Below the pieces are notes generated by a model. That model had not been told where the DNA came from. It searched no databases and was given only the letters and a program-made list of their open reading frames with translations. Below, piece after piece: positions 18,220-25,004 of a DNA stretch of 28,330 nt (position 1 is the stretch's first letter; every line of letters begins with the position of its first letter). Made by a program: the position numbers and the translations under genes. Location of the stretch: positions 1-28,330 of the forward strand of contig CAZICK010000049.1 of the NCBI GenBank assembly GCA_964537505.1. The letters run 5' to 3'. Origin of the DNA: DAINBT01 sp036732785 (lineage in GTDB: Bacteria > Planctomycetota > Phycisphaerae > Sedimentisphaerales > SM23-30).

Positions 18220-18253
18220 GCAGTTTTATTCCGACATATATAATCGCAGTATA

Positions 18254-19723
18254 TCAAAAGCTGGACGAATGCGAAGGTTCAGGTGATCTTGCCAAGTTCT
18301 CAAACCGCGTCCACTGTGGAATCCAGGTTAGTTTGACAACTCCAGTAGGACCGTTACGCTGCTTGGCGATGATCAACTCCGCGGTGTTATCCTCGGCGAC
18401 ATCTCCCATTGAATGCTCATCAAAACTTTCTTCGGTACTTCTGTTGGTCGTTTGAGCGTAATAAGATTCACGGTGCAGCAGGATAATCACATCGGCATCC
18501 TGTTCGATATTACCGCTTTCTCGCAGATCGCTCATCCGCGGACGATGACCTTCACGCCCTTCAGGCGAACGGTTAAGCTGCGACATCGCTATCACCGGCA
18601 CATTTAACTCACGGGCCAGGGCTTTAAGGTGACGCGAAATAGTCCCCACTTCCTGTACACGCGATTCGATCCCTGGTACATGCATCAACTGCAAATAATC
18701 AACCACTACCAGTTGAATGTCATGTTTGAGTTTGAGTCGCCGGGCCTTGGCTCGCAACTCCAGGGGCGTAAGAGAGGGGCTATCGTCAACAAAAATAGGC
18801 GCCTGAGATAATTCGTTGGCGGTATTCTGCAACTCTTCATATTCTTCTTCATTAAGGTAGCCCTGACGCAGTTTATTCGAATTGATATGAGCACGTCCGG
18901 CCAGCATTCTTTCCGTCAACTGCTGAGCGGACATCTCCAGTGAAAACACAGCCACCGGACTCCTGCTGTTGGCGCCAACGTGCTCTGCAATGTTAAGCCC
19001 CAAAGCGGTCTTTCCCATACTTGGACGTGCCGCCACTATAATCACCTCGCCTCGCTGCAGACCACAGGTTATATCGTCTAGTTCCATAAAGCCGGTGGAT
19101 ACTCCGGTTATCATTTTGCCTTCACGCAGTTCAAGGACCTCAAAAACCCGTCCCAGAATATCCTTGATAGAAACACCCTGACCGGAAATTTTCTGCTGGG
19201 TTACCTCGAAAATTTTCTGCTCCGCCGATTCCAGGATCTCCCCGATATCACCGTGGGCCTCATAAGCATTACGGCTGATTTCACCGGCGGCGGTGATCAG
19301 GTTGCGCAGCATCCCTTTGCCGGAGACAATCTTGGCGTAATAAACCGCGTTAGCGGTGTGCGGAACGCTATCGACCAGACTAACCAGATAGTCCACGCCT
19401 CCCACCTGCTGAAGTTGTCCCCGCCGATCCAACTCGTCGCGCAACAGCACCAGATCAATAGAGCTGTTACTCTCATACAGCCCGATCAACGCGTCAAAAA
19501 TCAGGCGATGGTCATGCCGATAGAAATTATCCGCGTGCAAAAGCGGTATGATCTCGCCGATCTCTTCCTTATCCAGAATCATCGAGCCCAGCACACACAT
19601 CTCCGCTGCCATATCCTGCGGCGGCATTCGCTGCGCCAACTGTTCCGGTAGCGGACTGTCAGTCCTGCTCGGCAGAGTCTGCATCGGTTGTGTCGGATTC
19701 GTCTTGTTCTGGTTGGGATTCAC
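18254..19723 (-). CDS. dnaB: Replicative DNA helicase DnaB
   Basis: 489 aa hexameric helicase of the replication fork. The N-terminal collar domain begins near residue 35 (PQDMAAEMCVLGSMILD). The RecA-like motor has Walker A ARPSMGKTA (K238), the catalytic Glu in SLEM (E263), Walker B VVVDYLQLM (D342) and the SQLNRSPEGR arginine-finger region. There is no intein. The start is GTG 19723, backed by ggaggag 7 nt upstream. That site lies inside rplI, so the two genes overlap by 65 bp, and the ribosome binding site is made from two Glu codons of L9. ATG 19684 is a weaker alternative. The order rpsF-ssb-rpsR-rplI-dnaB is common in bacteria. Confidence 0.97.
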   Translation of the reverse strand: MNPNQNKTNPTQPMQTLPSRTDSPLPEQLAQRMPPQDMAAEMCVLGSMILDKEEIGEIIPLLHADNFYRHDHRLIFDALIGLYESNSSIDLVLLRDELDRRGQLQQVGGVDYLVSLVDSVPHTANAVYYAKIVSGKGMLRNLITAAGEISRNAYEAHGDIGEILESAEQKIFEVTQQKISGQGVSIKDILGRVFEVLELREGKMITGVSTGFMELDDITCGLQRGEVIIVAARPSMGKTALGLNIAEHVGANSRSPVAVFSLEMSAQQLTERMLAGRAHINSNKLRQGYLNEEEYEELQNTANELSQAPIFVDDSPSLTPLELRAKARRLKLKHDIQLVVVDYLQLMHVPGIESRVQEVGTISRHLKALARELNVPVIAMSQLNRSPEGREGHRPRMSDLRESGNIEQDADVIILLHRESYYAQTTNRSTEESFDEHSMGDVAEDNTAELIIAKQRNGPTGVVKLTWIPQWTRFENLARSPEPSHSSSF

Positions 19724-20177
19724 CGGCTTGCTCCTCCGGCCGAACGATGTTTAAGCTTATGCTGGCGACAATATCGTCAGCAAATCGCAATTTGACTTCG
19801 TGAGTTCCCAGGATACGTATATGCTCGGGCAGTAATATGTGGTTGCTCTGAATTTCAAAACCTTTTTCGAGCAGGGCTGCTAACACGGCCTCACTGCCAA
19901 CCGAGCCGAACAGATGTCCAATATCGTTGGCCAGAGCACTAATGGTAATTTCGGCACCGTTGACTTTTTCAGACGTCTTGACCAGTCTTGATCGTTCCAG
20001 ACGGCGAGCTTCGGTTTTTCGAGTCCGTTCTTCTTCGATCTTCTTTATGTTGGCCTCGGTCGGTTCTACCGCCAGTCTTTGCGGCAAAAGACAATTACGG
20101 GCGTAGCCGGCGGAAACCTCTACTATGTCGCCAAAATACCCCAGCCTGGGAATGTCGCAATGCAAAAGCAATTTCAT
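19659..20177 (-). CDS. rplI: 50S ribosomal protein L9
   Basis: 172 aa from ATG 20177, which has GGAGG about 8 nt upstream. A longer frame to 20213 would only add non-L9 residues. The N-terminal domain MKLLLHCDIPRLGYFGDIVEVSAGYARNCLLP is diagnostic; usual L9 reads VKLL.DV..LG..GDVV.V..GYARN.L.P. The long connecting helix (about residues 40-75) is followed by the C-terminal rRNA-binding domain. The protein is longer than the usual 150 residues because of a highly acidic tail (after about residue 147, Glu/Asp/Gln-rich). That tail overlaps the dnaB start and encodes its ribosome binding site. S6 of this organism also has an acidic tail. Confidence 0.96.
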   Translation of the reverse strand: MKLLLHCDIPRLGYFGDIVEVSAGYARNCLLPQRLAVEPTEANIKKIEEERTRKTEARRLERSRLVKTSEKVNGAEITISALANDIGHLFGSVGSEAVLAALLEKGFEIQSNHILLPEHIRILGTHEVKLRFADDIVASISLNIVRPEEQAGESQPEQDESDTTDADSAEQD

Positions 20178-20350
20178 CTCATAACCTCCTGGCCCGGCAA
20201 ACGCCGGAACCACATAGAGTTAACATCTCTACGATTTTGTGAAAAATATTCTAGTCCTCTTATATTTGAATTCGGGCGTAAGGGGCCATGCAGAATAAGC
20301 CTTCTCACCCAAATACCTGCGATCGGGATATACGCCCCACGACCCGGCCA

Positions 20351-20605
20351 TCAAGTAGTATAAGGCAGCAACGCCATGAAGCGAGCACGCTTGACCGCTC
20401 GTTGTGCCTTACGCTGACAACCGGCACAGTTGCCGCTGCGCTTACGCGAAAATATCTTTCCACGCTGGGTCAGCAATTTCTGCAAACCATCGATATCCTT
20501 ATAGTCGATGTATTCTATCTTGTCTCGGCAGTAACGGCATTCTGAATGTTCTCGTACCTTAATGCTCTTTTTTCGGTCATTAGGTCTTCTTCTGGTTAGC
20601 TCCAC
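20351..20605 (-). CDS. rpsR: 30S ribosomal protein S18, four-cysteine form
   Basis: 84 aa from GTG 20605, chosen because GGAGG (20611-20615) lies 5 nt upstream. A GTG at 20644 would add 13 residues outside the family. YIDYKDIDGLQKLLTQRGKIFSRKRSG and RKAQRAVKRARFMALLPY are the S18 core. Four cysteines in two CxxC pairs (C23/C26 in CRYC, C60/C63 in CAGC) form a likely zinc site, as in the zinc-binding form of S18. Many bacteria have lost these residues. It sits between ssb and rplI, as is common. S18 pairs with S6 on the 30S platform, and both genes are in this operon. Confidence 0.95.
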   Translation of the reverse strand: MELTRRRPNDRKKSIKVREHSECRYCRDKIEYIDYKDIDGLQKLLTQRGKIFSRKRSGNCAGCQRKAQRAVKRARFMALLPYTT

Positions 20606-20748
20606 TTCAACCTCCAATCGGTTAATTACCAACTCAAAAACCACACACGCGTTCAGCGATTATCGCTCTACGTTCCAGATTTATACATTAAACTCTACAA
20701 TTTACATTATTATCCGGGCCACTCTCGCCCGGCTTATTATCAACAGCA

Positions 20749-21177
20749 TCAAAACGGAACCTCATCGCCGCCGGCAGAAGCCGATGGGGCGTCTTCCTGA
20801 ACCGGCGCCTCATGATCGTCGCCCGCGGATATATTATCTGCGGCGCTACGCGAACCCACAAACTCAAAGCCCTCAACAAAAATGCGGTGTTTTGAACGCT
20901 TGCTGCCGTCCTGCGCCTCCCATCGATCAAACTGCAACCTGCCTTCGACAAGGAGAGAACTGCCCTTTTGGCAATATTTGTTTATCACCTCCGCCCGGGA
21001 ACCATACATCCGACAGTCCACAAAACAGACGTCCTCTTTCATATTACCATCGGACCCCTTATATTTGCGGTTAGAGGCAAGTCCGAATTCCACCACCGGC
21101 GTCTGGCTCGGCAGATATGTAAGTTGCGGGTCACGCGTCAGATTACCCAACATAATCACCTTGTTAAAACTAGACAT
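20749..21177 (-). CDS. ssb: Single-stranded DNA-binding protein
   Basis: 142 aa from ATG 21177 (AAAGGA about 9 nt upstream); a longer frame to 21216 adds 13 residues before the true start. The OB fold begins SSFNKVIMLGNLTRDPQLTY and continues with VVEFGLASNRKY and KGSSLLVEGRLQFDRWE, all conserved SSB blocks. After a short Ser/Ala/Asp-rich linker the protein ends DEVPF, the acidic tip that binds partner proteins in the way of DDDIPF. It coats single-stranded DNA during replication and repair. It lies between rpsF and rpsR, as in many bacteria. Confidence 0.96.
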   Translation of the reverse strand: MSSFNKVIMLGNLTRDPQLTYLPSQTPVVEFGLASNRKYKGSDGNMKEDVCFVDCRMYGSRAEVINKYCQKGSSLLVEGRLQFDRWEAQDGSKRSKHRIFVEGFEFVGSRSAADNISAGDDHEAPVQEDAPSASAGGDEVPF

Positions 21178-21373
21178 TGTTCCGTTTCCTTTCAGTAACC
21201 AAAAAATGGTCAACACACAACTTAACTCTAACGTACAGGAAAATTATTGTTTACGACTGTTTGGTATCTTCCTGTTCCGTGGCGATTCCGTCGGTTATTG
21301 CGTCTTCAACGCATTCACTCTGCAATTGAACCGATTCGGCTTCCAATTTCGGCTCAGCCGGTTTGATTTCTGC

Positions 21374-21820
21374 TTAAGCTTCTGCATCCTCTTCAGCTTC
21401 CATTCCTGCTTCTACCTCTACCTCTGCCTCTACTTCTGTTTCGGTGGCTGTTTCGATTGCTGTCTCGTCCGCTTCTTTCTGCATGGCCGGGGTGGGGGCC
21501 TGCATCTGTTCTTCAGTGATATGATCAGCCTGCAGAATCAGCGCCCGCAACAGCAATTCGCTCAACTGTACATCACGTTCAATCCCAACGATTGCTTCCG
21601 GGGATGCTTTAAAGTAACAAAGAATATACATCCCACGTTTATGGTTGGCAATCTCATAGGCCAAACGACGCTCATCCCACTTTCGCAAGGAGATTACCTC
21701 CACCTCGGCGCGGGCCATTACCTTGTTAATGGCCTCCTTAACCTCATTCCAGTCGGCAGCAGCCACTGCCGAATCCACCAGAAACATTGCTTCATAGATA
21801 CGTTTGAGACTGTTGGACAA
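21374..21820 (-). CDS. rpsF: 30S ribosomal protein S6 (acidic C-terminal tail, possibly interrupted by TAA)
   Basis: 148 aa from TTG 21820, supported by gggagg 7 nt upstream. RIYEAMFLVDSAVA opens the S6 fold, and RKWDERRLAYEIANHKRGMYILCYF is the conserved second half of the domain. The globular part ends near residue 100. A Glu/Ala/Thr/Val tail (repeats of the type TETEVEAEVEVEA) follows, longer than in most S6 proteins. The frame stops at TAA (21374-21376). Past the stop the same frame stays open for 40 more codons, again Glu/Ala/Pro/Lys/Gln-rich, to TAA 21251-21253. The full tail may have been cut by a nonsense mutation, or the stop may be read through. The gene starts the rpsF-ssb-rpsR-rplI-dnaB series. 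Confidence 0.94.
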   Translation of the reverse strand: MSNSLKRIYEAMFLVDSAVAAADWNEVKEAINKVMARAEVEVISLRKWDERRLAYEIANHKRGMYILCYFKASPEAIVGIERDVQLSELLLRALILQADHITEEQMQAPTPAMQKEADETAIETATETEVEAEVEVEAGMEAEEDAEA

Positions 21821-21918
21821 CGCAACACCTCCCGCACATTATCGTGCCTAAAAATCAAAAATCCTCTTAATATGTCCTATTCGCAAAACTTTACTGCAAT
21901 ATATGCAGTACAAATACT

Positions 21919-22494
21919 CTAATCACTCTGTTCAACTCGCCGATTGTGTCGGTTCATAGCCTCGTCAATTCCAAAGGCAATCCAGTCTTCCACTGCCTCG
22001 GTGGCTTTTTCTATCGCAGTTTCCATTATCGTCTGCTCTTCCGGGCGGAATGTGCCCAGCACATAACCTGTCGCATCGCCCGGGCCGGCGGTGCCGATAC
22101 CGACTCGCAAACGAACAAACTGGTCGGTTCCCAATTGATCAATTATGTCTTTGAGCCCATTATGTCCACCTGCTGAACCTCCGAGCCTCAAACGCACTCG
22201 GCCCGGCTCCAGGGCCATATCATCGACTATCACCAGTAAATCGCTCAGCGGAACTTTGTAAAAAACTACTGCTTCGGCTACGCTCCCGCCGCTGCAGTTC
22301 ATAAACGTTTGCGGTTTGAGCAGCATAACCTGCTGAGAACCGTATGTCCCGCTGCCATAGCGGCCACGGAACTTGCGCCGCTTCAACTCGATCGACCAGC
22401 GATGCCCAAGCAGATCCACCACACCAAAACCAACATTATGCCGGCTGTGACGATATTGATCTCCGGGATTTCCCAATCCCACAATTAACTTCAT
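21919..22494 (-). CDS. pth: Peptidyl-tRNA hydrolase
   Basis: 191 aa, normal length. Pth frees tRNA from peptidyl-tRNA that has dropped off the ribosome. The active-site residues are present: N9 in GLGNPG, catalytic H19 in RHNVG, N66 in TFMNCSG and D92 in VDDMALEPG. GGHNGLKDI is also conserved. The ribosome binding site is weak: an AAGGA lies about 15 nt upstream of ATG 22494, and no nearer match is obvious. It follows rplY after a 321-bp gap containing a terminator, so it probably has its own promoter. It precedes rpsF by about 100 bp. Confidence 0.97.
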   Translation of the reverse strand: MKLIVGLGNPGDQYRHSRHNVGFGVVDLLGHRWSIELKRRKFRGRYGSGTYGSQQVMLLKPQTFMNCSGGSVAEAVVFYKVPLSDLLVIVDDMALEPGRVRLRLGGSAGGHNGLKDIIDQLGTDQFVRLRVGIGTAGPGDATGYVLGTFRPEEQTIMETAIEKATEAVEDWIAFGIDEAMNRHNRRVEQSD

Positions 22495-22815
22495 ACTACT
22501 AACGGTCTAATCCTTGTTCTTCTGCACAACCCGGCACTAATATTACTGCCCGGTGCGATATTGAAGTCCTGTTCCAGGTTAACTTTCGCAGTTTTTTTAA
22601 CCCAATTTTCATTCAACAGGGCCTGTTACGCGAAAATGGATTTTTATACAACTTCGATAAATGCTTTGCTAACGTATAAAATTATCAATTTTGGCTCCAA
22701 AGGCCCTGTTCTGACTTTGCACATAAGCAATACACAAGAAAAAGTGCGAAATCGCACTCCAAGTATTGTGCCGAATAATATTAAAACGATTATACCAGCG
22801 GGATTACGGCAAACA
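22495..22815. other. Intergenic region between rplY and pth (321 bp)
   Basis: It holds the rplY terminator (22739-22758) and, downstream on the minus strand, the presumed pth/rpsF promoter region. The hexamer CCTGTT or its complement AACAGG occurs four times: 22568-22573, 22615-22620 and 22622-22627 (together the palindrome AACAGG-G-CCTGTT), and 22705-22710. This clustering suggests an operator. Candidate -10 boxes on the minus strand lie in the AT-rich stretch 22640-22690, but none pairs with a clear -35 box. No ORF of note. Confidence 0.5.
22739..22758 (-). terminator. Intrinsic terminator after rplY
   Basis: On the minus strand agtgcg (22758-22753) and cgcact (22748-22743) pair over the 4-nt loop attt and run directly into a T-rich stretch (TTTT, then C and TT). 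It lies 57 bp after the rplY stop and would end the tRNA-Gln/prs/rplY transcript. Confidence 0.6.
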
Positions 22816-23475
22816 TTACTGTTCGTTTTCTTGTTCTTCTCCTTCCGATTTCTCCCGGGTTATGACTTCCGGCTCCCCAGCTTCCGCTTCCTCAACTGCC
22901 TCCTCCTTCTCTTCTTCTTCGGGCTTGGCGACCTGCAATCGTACCGTCGCTATCAACGACTCGGCTTCGGTCAGCAACTTAGCTTTCCCTGGAAGTTCCA
23001 AATCACCGGCCAGCAATGAGTCGCCCAACTTCAAGTGTCTTATATCCACTCTGATATTTTCGGGAATGTCGGTAACCAGGCATTCCAATTCCACTTCCGT
23101 CAGCACATGATCCAAAGTTCCACCTTCGGTTAGTCCGACCGGTGTACCTTTCAATATCACTTCCACGGTCACATTTACTCGCTCATCCATATCGACTCGC
23201 GTTAAGTCCACATGGATAATCGTATCGCCAAGATGGTCGTACTGAACGTCTTTGAGCAGGAATCTTTCTGCTTTGCCGTCGAGTTCCACTTCCAGCAGAC
23301 GATGGTGATGCCGAATTTCCAGGGCTAAATCGCGATAACTCAGCAGTGCCGCCACCGGCTCCTGCTTGTGGCCGTAAATTACCGCCGGTACCAGACCTTG
23401 AGCACGCTGTTTACGCGCCGCTCCTGTGCCGATATGTTCACGTTTCTGGGCTTTGAGAACCAATGTTTCTGTCAT
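22816..23475 (-). CDS. rplY: 50S ribosomal protein L25, general stress protein Ctc type
   Basis: 219 aa, the long two-domain TL5/Ctc form. Residues 1-95 are the 5S rRNA-binding L25 domain (LKAQKREHIGTGAARKQRAQGLVPAVIYG at the start; FLLKDVQYDHLGDTIIHVDLTRV at its end). Residues about 96-185 are the beta-rich TL5 C-terminal domain (VTVEVILKGTPVGLTEGGTLDH, then RVDIRHLKLGDSL). The last 35 residues are very acidic. GAGAGG lies 6 nt before ATG 23475. Only 11 bp separate it from prs, the common prs-rplY-pth order. Confidence 0.95.
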   Translation of the reverse strand: MTETLVLKAQKREHIGTGAARKQRAQGLVPAVIYGHKQEPVAALLSYRDLALEIRHHHRLLEVELDGKAERFLLKDVQYDHLGDTIIHVDLTRVDMDERVNVTVEVILKGTPVGLTEGGTLDHVLTEVELECLVTDIPENIRVDIRHLKLGDSLLAGDLELPGKAKLLTEAESLIATVRLQVAKPEEEEKEEAVEEAEAGEPEVITREKSEGEEQENEQ

Positions 23476-23486
23476 TTCAACCTCTC

Positions 23487-24440
23487 TTATTGTTTTTTAA
23501 AGATTTCACTTACTGATTCATCATTATGAATTCGATGTATCGCCTCGCCCAACAGCTCGGCAACCGTCAAAACCTTCAGGTTCCTGATCTTTTTGCTTTC
23601 CTCGCTGAGAGGAACGGTATCAGCGACCACAACTTCGTCTATGGAACTATTGTTCAGGCGATCCACCGCCGGCGGAGCAAATACGCCGTGCGTCGCCGCC
23701 ACTCGTATGCTCTTGGCGCCATTCTCCCTGACCATCTGAGCCGCCGAACAAATCGTTCCCGCTGTGGTAATCATATCGTCAAACATTAAAACATCCTTGC
23801 CCTGGACATTACCGATGATCCGTGTCGCTACGGCATCGGCGCCGCTGACACGACGCTTGTCGATCACCGCCAAATCGGCCCCAAGATCCTGAGCATATAC
23901 ATTTGCCGTCTTCACATTGCCCACATCGGGGGAGACCACTACTATATTGGATAGATCCGACTTGTGAAAGTATTTCAAAAACACCGGCTCAGCCGTCAGA
24001 TGATCGACCGGTATATCAAAAAATCCCTGAACCTGCTCCGCATGAAGATCTACTGCCAGAACCCGATTAACTTTAGCTGTTACTATCAGGTTCGCTACCA
24101 GCTTGGCGGTAATTGGCGTACGCCCTTCACTTTTGCGGTCCTGGCGGGCGTAACCAAAATATGGCAGTACCGCCGTGATTCGACGGGCCGAGGCGCGAGC
24201 CAGACAATCGATGAAAATCAACAACTCCATAAGGGTATGATTGACCGGATGGCTCGTCGGCTGAACCAGAAAACAGTCTCGACCGCGAACATCATCTTCT
24301 ATTCGCACAAGCGTCTCGCCGTCGGGAAACCGGTCCACTGAAGCTCGACCCACGGGTATATTCAGGCACCCACAAATCTTCTCCGTCAACGCCGGATGGG
24401 CTGTACCACTAAAAACCCTCAAACCATATCGACTGCTCAT
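23487..24440 (-). CDS. prs: Ribose-phosphate pyrophosphokinase (PRPP synthetase)
   Basis: 317 aa. The enzyme makes PRPP from ribose 5-phosphate and ATP for nucleotide, histidine and tryptophan synthesis. DRFPDGETLVRI, the flexible loop YFGYARQDRKSEGRTPITAKLVANL, DLHAEQVQGFFDIPVDHL and SPDVGNVKTANVYA are in order. MFDDMITTAGTI is the PRPP-binding loop. The ATG at 24440 has AAAGG about 10 nt upstream. A tRNA-Gln gene ends 52 bp before it on the same strand, so the two may share a transcript. rplY follows after 11 bp. Confidence 0.97.
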   Translation of the reverse strand: MSSRYGLRVFSGTAHPALTEKICGCLNIPVGRASVDRFPDGETLVRIEDDVRGRDCFLVQPTSHPVNHTLMELLIFIDCLARASARRITAVLPYFGYARQDRKSEGRTPITAKLVANLIVTAKVNRVLAVDLHAEQVQGFFDIPVDHLTAEPVFLKYFHKSDLSNIVVVSPDVGNVKTANVYAQDLGADLAVIDKRRVSGADAVATRIIGNVQGKDVLMFDDMITTAGTICSAAQMVRENGAKSIRVAATHGVFAPPAVDRLNNSSIDEVVVADTVPLSEESKKIRNLKVLTVAELLGEAIHRIHNDESVSEIFKKQ

Positions 24441-24492
24441 ATCTTGGCAACCTTTGTATCAACACCAGCCTTATACCAACACCAGGTCAAAA

Positions 24493-24564
24493 CTACCCGG
24501 CCAGGACTTGAACCTGGAATGCAAGTACCAAAAACTCGTGTGTTACCAATTACACCACCGGGTA
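24493..24564 (-). tRNA. tRNA-Gln (anticodon UUG)
   Basis: Read on the minus strand, it has a 7-bp acceptor stem TACCCGG/CCGGGTA (24564-24558 with 24500-24494) plus discriminator G at 24493. The D arm has AATTGGTA in its loop. The anticodon stem CGAGT/ACTTG encloses the 7-nt loop TTTTGGT with TTG at 24531-24529. The variable loop is 4 nt, and the T arm is CCAGG-TTCAAGT-CCTGG. All stems pair (one G-U in the anticodon stem). The 3' CCA is not encoded. It lies just upstream of prs. Confidence 0.95.
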
Positions 24565-25004
24565 ACAAAACAAAGCGAAACGCTCATTCCATTTTTCATT
24601 CTTTCCTGGTCCAGATCAAGCCGCGGTCGGGCATTAACAGCCCGTGCTGGACCTCGCCGGAGGCTTAGACTGGACACGCCGCGTGCTTCCAGCCCACCGC
24701 ATGCACATACGTGCTGCCCCATGCGGCGAGGCAAACGAACATTGTAACGGCCGACCGGAACCTCTGCAACTATTTTCTTGCCCAAACTAACCGATTTTAT
24801 GGAAAATACGTATAAACCCTTTACCGACAATGAAATATCGAAAATACTATTCTGCAGAAAGACCGTCATTCCTGCGAAAACACAGATGAAAATCTGGGAT
24901 ATTTTACATTGCGACACATTTACACTTATTTGTACAAAAGGTTTTGTGTGGGTCAGTTGCTTAGCTTGAATTACTCAGCAATAATGTCTTATCGGACCTG
25001 AAAT
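24565..25004. other. Intergenic region between waaA and tRNA-Gln (440 bp)
   Basis: GC-rich nested inverted repeats fill 24608-24756 (separate entry). Near 24574-24584 is a small minus-strand hairpin (AGCG-TTT-CGCT) followed by TTGTTTT, which could end a minus-strand transcript just before the tRNA. Around 24863-24900 lies a degenerate copy of a dispersed palindromic repeat (gtcattcctgcgaaaaca and what follows). The rest is AT-rich with no convincing ORF. Apparent frames here, including a 124-codon one on the minus strand, run through the tRNA or the structured segment and look spurious. Confidence 0.55.
24608..24756 (-). ncRNA. Candidate structured RNA (nested hairpins)
   Basis: Several perfect stems are packed into 150 bp (plus-strand coordinates): GGTCCAG 24608-24614 with CTGGACC 24647-24653; CGGGC 24628-24632 with GCCCG 24640-24644; CCTCGCCG 24652-24659 with CGGCGAGG 24724-24731; CTGGA+CACG 24670-24678 with CGTG 24682-24685 and TCCAG 24688-24692; CCGCATG 24697-24703 with CATGCGG 24720-24726; and a long-range pair GGTCGG 24625-24630 with CCGACC 24751-24756. 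Some are mutually exclusive. The block is far more GC-rich than its flanks. I could not match it to SRP RNA, 6S, tmRNA, RNase P or a common riboswitch. Strand is inferred only from the adjacent minus-strand tRNA/prs transcript and a weak terminator-like hairpin at 24574-24584. Confidence 0.45.

Noticed and set aside
20882..21922. 346-aa plus-strand ORF opposite ssb and rpsF
   Set aside because: Shadow of well-identified minus-strand genes; its Phe/Leu/Cys-rich sequence is the complement of Glu/Lys codons.
24608..24756. SRP (4.5S) RNA
   Set aside because: The conserved GGAAGNAGCAG-type apical loop is absent on both strands; the nearest match (GGAAGCA) lacks the opposing side.
24543..24917. 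124-aa minus-strand ORF
   Set aside because: Runs through tRNA-Gln and the structured element; composition is uneven and nothing in it resembles a protein family.
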